Source of the DNA: Apostichopus japonicus
Taxonomy: Eukaryota; Echinodermata; Holothuroidea; Aspidochirotida; Stichopodidae
Assembly (NCBI RefSeq): GCF_037975245.1
Contig: NC_092563.1
Coordinates: 5,581,501 to 5,645,500 of the forward strand
Length of the DNA: 64,000 bases
Direction: 5' to 3'
Part shown: positions 21,612-32,200 of the stretch, piece after piece
Layout of the letters: every line of letters starts with the position of its first letter
Position numbering within the stretch: the first letter of the stretch is position 1
The notes under the pieces: model-generated
Seen by the model: the letters and a program-made list of their open reading frames with translations, nothing else
Database searches by the model: none
Told to the model about the DNA's origin: nothing
Position numbers and translations under genes: made by a program

Positions 21612-23215
21612 GTGCAATTAACGGGGTGCAGGGGCGGCGATTTGTTTCAAATATTGGGGGGGGGGTACATTTGCTTGGGTGCTGGCCAGCGACGTAGCCA
21701 GGAATTTGAAAGGGGGGGAGCACTTTTTGCGATTGATATGGATTTTCAAAGTTGTAGGCACGACTATCTGAGCGGAGCGCCACCATCCAGGGGCGTATCC
21801 AGGGGGGCGCAACAGGCGCGCGCCCCCCTATTGGCCGTCACCAAAAAAAAAAAGTTTAGCAAAAAAAAAAAAAAAAATTGATGACGACCTTTATGTGAGA
21901 TGTCGGTGATCGCTCAACCCCCCCCCCCTCCCGTATGCTTTATTTTTTGTTTGCCAAAAAAAGGTTCTGGCGAAGTTCGGCGGCATAATAGTTTTAGAAA
22001 CATAGATGGTAATTGTGTTTGTATTATCACTATAAACACTAAATGACAAGCCATGGCCATACTAAATTGTGCATTTTATGTCCATATTTACTGGAAATGT
22101 TGCTTATTATTAAGGTCGAAAAATGGATCACATATGGCCATGGGCGGCAATCCTGGGTGGAGGGGGGATATATCCCCCCATGAAAATGGGTGGAGGGGAT
22201 GTAATGCACCATATCCCCCCCCCCCCCCACCAAATGCCAGGGATAAGAATATTTTCATGCCTACATTTATGCATCTTCGTTAATGTACGGCTCTTTTTTA
22301 GCTTCATTTCTCGCCTACCATAAACGCAGTGCGATCTTTTCAAATAAAGCGTCTTTATAAAGCAAAAATAGTTGACTGTAGGCTTCATTGGCCCTATAAC
22401 AACAAAATGTATTATTGCGCCCACGGTATTGATATAGTACATATATGCACCCCCATAGTATTCATATAGGCCCTATAGTAGGCCTACACACGTACATGTT
22501 CCCTCGAACAGCTGAGAATCTCATGTAACCAGGGTAATGCTTAATACACGTTTCACCTGGATGCCCTAGCAATCGGTACCTAGGAATGTAACTATGTGTA
22601 ATTGTGTATTGCATGTGTATAGGCCTATAATAGCCTGCATGAGGCCATTTTCTTCATCGAATAATATAACAGAGCTCTCGAACATTCTAACGTTGCGCCT
22701 GAAACAAGATTGACAGGGGCAATTTTCCCAAAATAACACCCGAAATTAAAAAAAAAAGTATTTTGGATCCTGATTATGAGATATTTCGGACATGACATCC
22801 CTATTTTAAAGTTGGGTATATGCCGCTTGGAAACCTCGGGAAGTGCCGTTTCCGGCCATCTAGAGGGTTTGTTAATCCCAAAATTTTCTTGTACGCTTCG
22901 CGCCAACTCATGGTGGCGCTACGCTTAGATAGTCAACAAGGTCATATCCCCCCCCCCCACTCGGAAGTACGGATCGCCGTACACCCCTCCCCTTGTACAC
23001 CCCTCCCCTTAGACCCATCCCCCAGGACGGCGATCATTCATGCCTGGCGCCCCCCCCCCCCCTATTGGAAAATCCTGGATACGCCCCTGCCATCGGTTGG
23101 CGCGGAGCGTACAAGAAAATTTTTGGTTTTACAAACCCCCCAGATGGCCGGAAACGGCCCTTCCCGAGTGTTCATTCTGGTTCCCTGGCCTCTTGCTAAC
23201 TTGAGACACCTCATT
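21612..23215. mobile_element. Cluster of family B-type poly-G/C repeats
   Basis: Several fragments are packed together: 21620-21800 (GACGTAGCCAGGAATTTG, GCGGAGCGCCACCA), 22130-22230 (paired runs of G and C around CCATATCCCC), 22800-22950 (core in one orientation) and 23065-23215 (core in the opposite orientation). The last two make an inverted pair. Open frames here are repeat-derived. Confidence 0.7.
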
Positions 23216-23262
23216 CAATATCACTTTTAAACCAAAAAAACAAATGAGTTAAAATAGTACGT

Positions 23263-23590
23263 AATTCAATACTACATAATGTATTTAAAATTAGCAAGGT
23301 ACATGTACAGAGTAGTCTTAATGTTTCAACTTCTGATACTTATAGATACAAAGATAGGCCTGAAATGTCTTTGATACAACTATAGTCAGTAATTGTCTTT
23401 GATACAACTGTAGCTATTAAATGTCTAATTCAATACTACATAATGTATCTAAAATTAGCAAGGTACACGTACAGAGTAGTCTTACGTTTGAACTTCTGAT
23501 ACTTATAGATACAAAGATAGGCCTGAAATGTCTTTGATATAACTATAGCCAGTAATTGTCTTTGATATAACTGTAGCTATTAAATGTTTA
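23263..23590. repeat. Two tandem 164-bp repeats
   Basis: Copies begin AATTCAATACTACATAATGT at 23263 and 23427. Each contains an internal duplication of GTCTTTGATA(C/T)AACT. Confidence 0.85.
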
Positions 23591-24619
23591 AGTTAGCCTA
23601 ATAAGAGAAGGCGAGAGGTATCCGACGATTGCAATCTGATGCAAATTTCTCAACTGTTTTCTCAACTGAAATATTATCTGCGTAAACGGGTTCTTAACTA
23701 CATGTTAAAAAACTGACAAGATCGGATCCTAGTCTTTTTCGGCGGGTAGAGTGTTGAATGAAACGGCACGCGATAGAAATGACAGCCTAGATGACAGAAG
23801 AATAGGTCACCTAATTTAGCCATATTCTTGCTACGTTCATTTCAATAGTTTTTCCTGTCTATAGACTCTTAAACTCGTCCAGCAAGCTTATCGATTTGAA
23901 TTATGGGTGTTTTTAAAAAAAAGATAACTTGGCCAAAAAAAATGTAGGCCCGGGCCTACAGTGCTACATACTGGCTACGCCCCTGATCATATGATATCAT
24001 AATCAGATTTTGTTTCCTGTTTGAATTCTTTTACATATTCTTTTACATAATTTATCAAAAAGACAAACAATAGTGCTCTTTTACAATTTTTCCAGTAGGA
24101 TGATTCTTGTTTATTGTCCAATGTCTGGACTTTAATACATTTGACGAACTTAACTGATGGACAATATAAACTTTCATATTTTGTAATATTGCCAGATATG
24201 CAGTGGCCTAAAAACAAATATCGTTATCGCAGTGTATTAGCAGTGTAATTATTATTACAGGAAGTGCGTATCACGTACGATTGCTAGCTTAGCTTCATAA
24301 CATGCTGTTCGTGCAACACCTTAGGACGACTCATAGAACGAACGTTGTCGACGTTGTTGTGCATACAGTTCGTGACATTCCATAGAGTGCGGTAAGGTAG
24401 GCAATATGTATTTTATTACACAGTGGCCAACTGTAGGCTTGTAATTGGCTATAAGCTAAATTTAGCTAATTTAATTGCATCTGCCAAACTAAGTAAGTAG
24501 TTGAATCAGTAGGCGTGAATGTTACTACGATTACAATCGAGTTAACGGAGCTGACGAGTATTCAAGATCAAAAGAGCACTGACAAAATACCATGCTAAAA
24601 ACGGCAGTTTAAAAAAAAA

Positions 24620-24920
<301 letters not shown>

Positions 24921-25059
24921 TATCGGCAAACCAAATTTCATTACGGATGCGGTCCGTCTAGCTAATTCATTTCGAAAAAAAATAAAAACTACTTTCGGTG
25001 AATATCTGTGACGTTTATGGGTGATATTTAGTAATAACTAGTGACACGGTTAGACAGGC

Positions 25060-25310
25060 GAGTATAGCGAGGAATTTGCCAAGGGAGGGGCGAAGCTTGT
25101 AGGCAAACATAAGTTGGCGCGAAGCGTAAAAGAAAATTTTGGCCGAAAATGCCTCCCAGATCGCTGGAAATGGCACTTCTCGGGCCTTGTAAGTTGCATC
25201 TAAGCATTTTCTATTTTGAAATTACTAGCAATATCAACAAAAAAAATGCTCAATGGGGGGGGGGCGGTCGCCCCCCGGCCCCCCTCCCCTTGGCTACGCG
25301 CCTGCCGTTA
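25060..25310. mobile_element. Dispersed repeat family B, reverse copy
   Basis: GAGGAATTTGCCAAGGGAGG, then AGTTGGCGCGAAGCG and AGATCGCTGGAAATGGCACT, ending in poly-G/C and GGCTACGCGCCTG. The same arrangement is seen at 37670-37840. Confidence 0.7.
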
Positions 25311-25744
25311 GAAATCTTGTAGGAAACAGGCCAAATGGAAACCCAGTTAACCCATATCGATGTGGATCATATACGGTATATGGTTGTACGTACTTACACT
25401 AATACACAAGAGATGTACAGATATACTAATCATGACTGACAACTTGCTATACGGTCACAGAAACGACCACGAAGTGTCATGTACCTCATGCAGCATGTGT
25501 TGGATGAAGTTTTAGCCACCGCCAAATATGATTTGGATAAATAATCTCACGCATTATATTCTATTTATAGCCAAAAAAAACTATGCCACCAAATATTAGG
25601 GGGATATTAGATACCGTACTATATCCCCACACCTAAAATATTGGGGGACATGTCCCCCCCCCCCCCCATGATCGCCGCCCATGACGGGGTGTAGTAGTGA
25701 AAGCGAAAATTATGACAGAAAAGGTTGTTGTTTATATAAAAATC

Positions 25745-26177
25745 GTTGCAGGATTTCTTTATTTATATGAAGGGTTCCACGTTTCATGATAAGCGAGCAA
25801 CCAGAGTGGTGCAAACGTGGTGTGTGTGGGACGTACAGTCACGAGGTGGGCAACGTGACGCGCATGTGAGTTAGTTACATACGTTAGTTAGTACATACGA
25901 TGAGTACGTATACGCGTATGTACAACAAGAAAGCTGCATGCATGGACAATTAATTGTAAAGCCTAATCGAATACTTTAGGCTTGAATTATGGCATATGTG
26001 GGCTTGGGTCAATATTAGGCTGAATGGAAAAATGCACCATCTACATAATATATACTATATAATGTACATGGTGCATTTTTCCATTTAGTACGTCCCACGC
26101 ACCACGTTTGCACCACTCTGGTTGCTCGCTTATCATGTAACGTGGAACCCTTCATATAAATAAAGAAATCCTGCAAC
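25745..26177. mobile_element. Foldback element with ~90-bp inverted arms
   Basis: The left arm starts GTTGCAGGATTTCTTTATTT and the right arm ends AAATAAAGAAATCCTGCAAC. Pairing continues through AGGGTTCCACGT, GATAAGCGAGCAACCAGAGT and GTGGTGCAAACGTGGTG to GGGACGTAC. A second inner palindrome (GGAAAAATGCACCAT/ATGGTGCATTTTTCC) sits in the loop at 26026-26083. Confidence 0.85.
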
Positions 26178-26260
26178 ATGTGTAGTACACATCAACATTA
26201 ACCCCAATTATCAATATTTTTCCACATTGCATATTAATGCCCTAACTCTCATACCCTCAT

Positions 26261-26591
26261 TTGAAGGGTGTGAAGACTCGCTTCCAATGAGGTGTAACAG
26301 AAGTGTTAGACACCACCATCGATCGCAGAAAATACACACACAGCTTGCTACCATCGGTAACTAGACACTAGTGTACAGTCAATACATGCAGCTACGGTCA
26401 ATACCCACTACACAGTGTAGCCTACATATCAGCGTGGCCATCTCAGGTCTAGATAAAAGATAACAAGGTATGCACGTTTCATTACTGTCTGCATTTTGTA
26501 GCGACAAGAAGAAAACGTCATTTGCAGGCAACGGAAAGTTTACTTTTCAGAGCGAGGCACGCGGTTTGGGGCGAGTCTTCAATGTCTTTAA
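26261..26591. mobile_element. MITE family 1, copy 3 (internal deletion)
   Basis: It starts TTGAAGGGTGTGAAGACTCGC and ends GCGAGTCTTCAATGTCTTTAA. It lacks the segment that follows the left terminus in copies 1 and 2 (about 40 bp). Confidence 0.8.
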
Positions 26592-27360
26592 TAGTCAGGG
26601 AAATTAGCCTACCATCCCACATGAACGCTGGGGAAGGGGCACAGGGATCGACATTATGTTCCGTCCAACTTTAATTTCATTGTCGGGCCTTTCTATGTTG
26701 GGCAAGGTAGATCTGATCAAAGCTGTGGACGTTATGGCTTCAAGTGCATGCATATAGCGTAGCTTAATCGACGACTGGCCATGCACTTTACAAGTAATTA
26801 ACGTATGTGGAATTAAAGCCTCTAAATGTCTCAGTCTCTAAATCATTATTAATGAGCAATTAGTTAGCAGTTGCTGAAGAACCAGTCACAAGTGAAGGTG
26901 GATAGGTGTTGACGCACGCTCTGCCAATAATTAGCTGCTGGCCGGAATTCATTCTGGAACTTCTCAAAGTGTAAACTTTAGATCATGTTCATATCTTAGC
27001 AATTAATTTCTCTATAATGGAGTGTGAGAAACTGGCGAGTAAACACCTCCCAGGGATGTCAGAAAATCTAGACCAGATTAGACCAAACTATAAGGACTTA
27101 TACCAGACTTATAACCCGGACAAGATTAGACCAACTATAAGGACTTATATATAGAGGATAACGTCATAAAGTAACCGTACGTACATATTCAACAGAGTAC
27201 TGTACTATACTGTACTATACTACATCAACCGTCGATGCAACGTTAGAAAATGATGGCGCTGTTTCGAAAGTGGTGTGGTTTTATCGGATTCAACTATCTG
27301 CAAGGAAAGTCGAAAGATCTGAAATATTTGCCGACAAATATAGCTTTAAACATAACATAA

Positions 27361-27919
27361 TTAAACTTCCATCTTCAAGCAAAAGCGACACTGTGGGACA
27401 TCTTCAGAACAAAGTTACAGCCTGACTAAATGTTCGAAATAATGTTTTCAAGGGCACGTACTGTCGATGAAACCATTGCCAGTGACGTATCCAGGATTTT
27501 CCATACAATGAGGGGGGGGGGCAGGTATTGGAGGTCATCAGCCAGCTAGGGCAATGAGGGCAGTGATATCAACTACTTTTGATTTTTGGTGGGTGAGGCT
27601 AAAACAGTGGTGATGAAAGCAACCGAACATTTCTATGTACAGTGCCCTAGAGTGCTCACCCCTACATGGTAATATTATCCTGCTAACGAAATACGCAATA
27701 TATGTACTCCATTCCGATAGATCGATATGGATGAAATTATCCTGCTAGGAGTCACAGACTGTTAAAATGTGATGAGGCCGGTTTTACTTTAGCTTTAAAA
27801 GATGTGTCTCTGGTCATAGTTAAACTTAATTCCATCTTCAAGCAAGAGGAACACTGTGGGACATCTTCAGATGAAAGTTACATCAGACTAAATGTTCGAA
27901 AGAATGTTTGCAAAGGCAC
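27361..27919. repeat. Pair of ~95-bp direct repeats
   Basis: Segments 27361-27457 and 27820-27919 share CCATCTTCAAGCAA, ACACTGTGGGACATCTTCAG and CTAAATGTTCGAAA. A poly-G dispersed repeat fragment (GTGACGTATCCAGGATTTTC) lies between. Confidence 0.7.
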
Positions 27920-28018
27920 TGTGGATCATGTCAGATAATAGTGTGACTGCCAGTTACAGTTATCCTATCAGAGTTACCCTAAGTATCAAAAATCCCAACG
28001 TTCCACTAGAAACCCGTA

Positions 28019-28222
28019 CTATACGAAGTTCGTCATGATCGATCTCTGCTTAAATGGCTCAGCCTCCGGTTCGAACTGGTAAGGAGCAAGCCCTAAAACA
28101 TGATGTTCTTCATGTAAAATACCCCCTTCTTCGTTTGAATCTTCGTTAAAACTTGGAGAGGAACACTCTAAAATTAACTCAGTTTCGCTGTCACTTGAAC
28201 TTGAGTTGTTATCACTGTCCAT
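28019..28222 (-). CDS. Acidic ORF with PYQFEP motif (possible P2X7-like/transposon-associated N-terminus)
   Basis: It has an ATG start at 28222 and 67 codons. The N-terminus is a Ser/Asp/Glu-rich acidic tract (MDSDNNSSSSDSETEL), then LGLAPYQFEPEAEP. An acidic tract followed by PY(Q/M/R)FEP occurs in invertebrate and fish proteins annotated as P2X purinoceptor 7-like, many of them multicopy. The frame stops 16 codons after the motif, so it is either a first exon or a truncated copy. It faces away from EIF6, with their starts less than 1 kb apart. The similarity is from memory of a short motif, so moderate at best. Confidence 0.45.
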   Translation of the reverse strand: MDSDNNSSSSDSETELILECSSPSFNEDSNEEGGILHEEHHVLGLAPYQFEPEAEPFKQRSIMTNFV

Positions 28223-29187
28223 TTCACAGAATTCTATGTCAAATTCGTACGCCTAACCGTCAGTTACATGCAACCCAGTGCATAAACAACAACAATGAGA
28301 TGAGGCAAATTGCCTCAACTTACGTCACACACCAATTGTCACGTGATATAGGGTTTTCATGGCCACTACGCTTTCTCGCAGTTTCGGACTGAATTTGCCT
28401 GATCATTTCTTCCATTTCTGAATCATTTTGAGGGATATCTGCATGAGACTTAACTATTCACGTTGTTTTCGCGGTATTTAAGCAATTTCTAGGCTAACTT
28501 GAAAACCATGTCATGTCCTCTTTAATACGCACACACACAAAAAGTCTCGATCGGCGTTCAATGCTATTCCACATGTGCTTATTTCGTATGATAATGACAC
28601 ACTAAGAAATTTTTAGTGATTGCGAAACGTTGTGAAACCAAGCAGGCTTTATCACCAAACTAATTTAAGCGTACTGAACGTGTCTTTTCATTCCGTTGTG
28701 TAACAGCGTGTGAACTGCTTAGCTTTCGAAAACGGTTCAAATAGTTACCTGTGAAAGCAGTTTTACCATAGCTTTATTATATAATAAAAGTAAGTACCCT
28801 ATACTTTTTATGTACCTCAGACGCCATTTAAATGTGAGCCTCTAGTCTTGTGGCTAGGCCTGACTTAGTTAGGCCTAGCCTATGTAAGTAAGCGACAAAA
28901 TTATAGGCCTAGGCTTTTCCAGTATATACAAAACCCGAGAATAGATGATACATGTTAGGCTCTCAAGAAGCATAGCATACTGTCAATCAAAGTATATACT
29001 GATATGTACATGTGCCATGTTTGTTTGCGGAGTGGGGTTTGGCTGTGCTCTTTCGATGATTTCTTGCCATCCATAGCAGGTCCAGAACTATGCCTAGCTT
29101 TCGTGTGCTAGGCTAGGGCTAGAGCAAGGTACGTATTGTATGATAAATGAAGATATTCCTATTTTCAACCAACAGAAGTCAATAATA
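28223..29187 (+). promoter_or_regulatory. Upstream region and probable 5' UTR intron of EIF6
   Basis: A donor AAAA|GTAAGTA at 28789/28790 and an acceptor CAACCAACAG just before AAGTCAATAATAATGG (29178-29191) suggest a non-coding first exon ending at 28789. The other CAAG|GTACGT donor near 29127 would leave an intron of only about 50 nt. The interval also separates EIF6 from the divergent ORF at 28019-28222, so it may serve both. No TATA box is obvious. Confidence 0.45.
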
Positions 29188-29294
29188 ATGGCTGTGAGAA
29201 CCCAGTTTGAGAACAGCAGTGAAGTTGGGGTTTTTGCCAAGCTTACTAATACGTATTGTTTAACAGCAGTAGGAGCTTGTGAAAATTTCTACAG
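29188..29294 (+). CDS. EIF6: EIF6 coding exon 1
   Basis: Start codon in AATAATAATGG. It encodes [16 protein letters not shown] onward to ENFY plus two bases; donor ACAG|GTGAGT. Confidence 0.96.
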
Positions 29295-32200
29295 GTGAGT
29301 TTCATCCATTTATGAGAGCAATATTGCCGAACTCGTTTTTTCAATTGTAGAAGTTTTGCAGATGAATGAAGCAGTGGTGTGCACAGGATCTCAAACGTGA
29401 TCGGGAGAGGATGTGTGGGGGAGGGGGTGGGTGGAGAGAGGATAAATTAAAAGTTGACTGGGTCGATGAAGGAAGGGGCATGAACTTTTATGGAAGGGCC
29501 AGAGGAGAGTCAGGGGTTTTATATGTGTGGTTGTTGAATCCCACGCCATTACAGGGAGGTCTAGGGTACCTCCTGCAGAAGAAGAACTATAAGTTAAGAC
29601 ATATGGTGCATGGTCATGCTAATCAGAAGTTGGGGAGGAGGGGGTGGAACAGTGGTCTTTAATTACTTCCAAAACAACCGTTTCTTCTGACTGATGATGG
29701 GAGGCTGGGAAGGTGGAGGTTGGGTGAAGTAAGGAGGTCGGAAGTATGTATTCGTGAGTGACAGGTGTGCATAGGATCATGCTGTACATACCAAGTTACT
29801 AAGTGTGGAGTATATTGGTGTGATAGAGATCTATGCAGGCCACTAGAAGCGGTGGATTAGGAATGTGCTGTGTCTGTTGCTATGTTACATGAGAGTAAAA
29901 GAGATATGGTATCTGTAATAAAATACATTATTCTAGCTAATTAGTGATGTAAGATGAATCTGCATGATTTAGCTTCACTAGTTAAATGAATGGTGACAGT
30001 GGATGTCTGACAACATGATGAGCCTTGGGGAAGGTCCGCTTGATAAATGTGGACAGAATACATAGAATTGGAATAGGAACCAATACATATCACCAGTAGA
30101 AAATCCACAGAAAATCATATAGACATATTAAAGTGTGTACTGCAAACTATATTTGTGTATTTGGTAAAGGTGTATTAGTAAAAGGGGTACACAAGTAGAG
30201 AATGGACCGTCAAGATTAAGTCCATATGTGCTCATAGCTTTCCATGAACGGGAACAAGTGTGGTTTTGGGCTACATAGATCTAACTTATATTTCTCCTTC
30301 TATTGAACTTAGTACTTTTGAGGGTGAGCTTGCTGACGTTGTTCCCGTGGTTCATTGTCAAATCGGAGGTTGCAGAATTGTTGGAAGGTTAACTGTCGGT
30401 GAGTCAGAAGTCCAGTTACTACCTTTTCCTAGCTGCATTCATACCCCAGGATGTTTCATTCAATCTTTGACAAAACCAACAAACAAAAGTTTTAAACTGA
30501 AAATTAAGTAATAGTTTGAAGATTTGAGTAGTTTTGACCCCAAACTTAAGCCATTATTTAGTTTTGAACCATATGCTTCAATCTAATGTTACGTAGCATA
30601 CTCCACCTTCACTGGAAAGACGGAATATGCATCACACTGCAAGGCCTCCAAACGAAACATTTCAAATGTTGCATAAACTTTATGGGACACAGATTTAAAT
30701 GTATTGGCTTAAAATGTTAATAGATGGGTAATTAAGATCCATTAAGTGGTTGAAGCCAGACATATTCTTTTAGGTAGATGAAAGGTATATACGATTGTTT
30801 GATTATTACATGCCTGGTTTGGTCAGTTTAAATAAAAATAATAATAATGATTTATAATGCAAAAGGGTGCTCAAGGTGCAGGAGGGATAGAGAGAAAAGA
30901 AAAGAAAAAACAAAAGAACACAAGATTTATTAATTAACATTGATGAATGCTTTACACATAAGATAAGTTTTCAGAAGTTTTTGAACAAAGTGAGGGAAGC
31001 ACAACATCTGAGTTCTAAAGGTATAAATACCAAATTTACAATGAATCATTCAAAATGCTATATGTAGAGAGCCCCAAACCCATGTCAAAATGAATGAAGA
31101 TCCCATTATACACCTTTACAGTGGTAATTAATTAAGTAGTCAATTAATCCAGAGAGTCATTTAAAACAGATTATATGCCCAGATTATATTTCCACTAGTT
31201 TGCTTCAACCCTTAAAATCCACAATGAGGTTTTGCACAATATATATATATTTTTTTTGCTTGACATATAATATTTTAGGTAACAGACATGGCCTGCTTGT
31301 TCCTAACACCACAACAGACCAAGAATTACAGCATTTACGTAACAGCTTGCCAGACAGTGTGAAACTACAGAGAGTTGAAGAGAGACTGTCAGCCCTCGGC
31401 AACGTAATCGCTTGTAATGATTACGTCGCTCTGGTCCACCCAGATTTGGATAAGGTTAGTAGTTAACGATTTGTGAAAGAGTCGCCGCATTTCAGGGTCC
31501 AGTCGAGTCGTTATCGGTACTGTTATTGCCTCGAGTCACTGTGTCGTTGCTACAGGCTTGTACCAGTCACTTTGCTGCTGACATTGAGTGACTCCAGATG
31601 TGAATTTGTCGAAAGTTTGGTTTATAAAATGTGACGCTTTTTCCATTGCACAATTTTCAGTTGTAAGGAGACGTGTTCAATTTGCCTTCAAAGTAAGTCA
31701 GTCCATTATTGAAACAAATCTTTTGTCCTATCTAAATGCAAATAACTATAGAAAAATAACAGAAAACACATAAACGTAGCCAAGGCAATCTAGGAATAGT
31801 CAAGACAATACTAGTAGTGGGATCCAATAAAAGAGTACCAGTTTGCGTGCACCACCAGTGTCTCCAATCTACCAATGTGTGGAATAATGCGCCCAGTTAG
31901 CTGATAACAAGGGACAACTTCTAGGGTTTGAATGAAGTCTTAATTAGAAGCAGAACTTTCAAAGACCTTGTGAAATAAGAAAAAAAAACACATTCACATG
32001 GCTAGGTTTTATACTTTTTATATGGTGTCTTTCTTGCCACTTACTTATCTCACCACGATCAATGCACTTCACATTTCATTGTACTTTTTGAATCATCGCA
32101 TGTAATCACATGATAGACAATACAATGATTGCTGCATTTGATTCAATGGTTCCAACCCCTCAAAGTTCAAGTCAGCAAAGTAGCTTTTCGAGATGATATT

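Noticed and set aside
22039-23230. Many Pro/Gly-rich ORFs, some over 100 codons
   Set aside because: They fall in dispersed poly-G/C repeats; identical peptide motifs reappear wherever family B copies occur.
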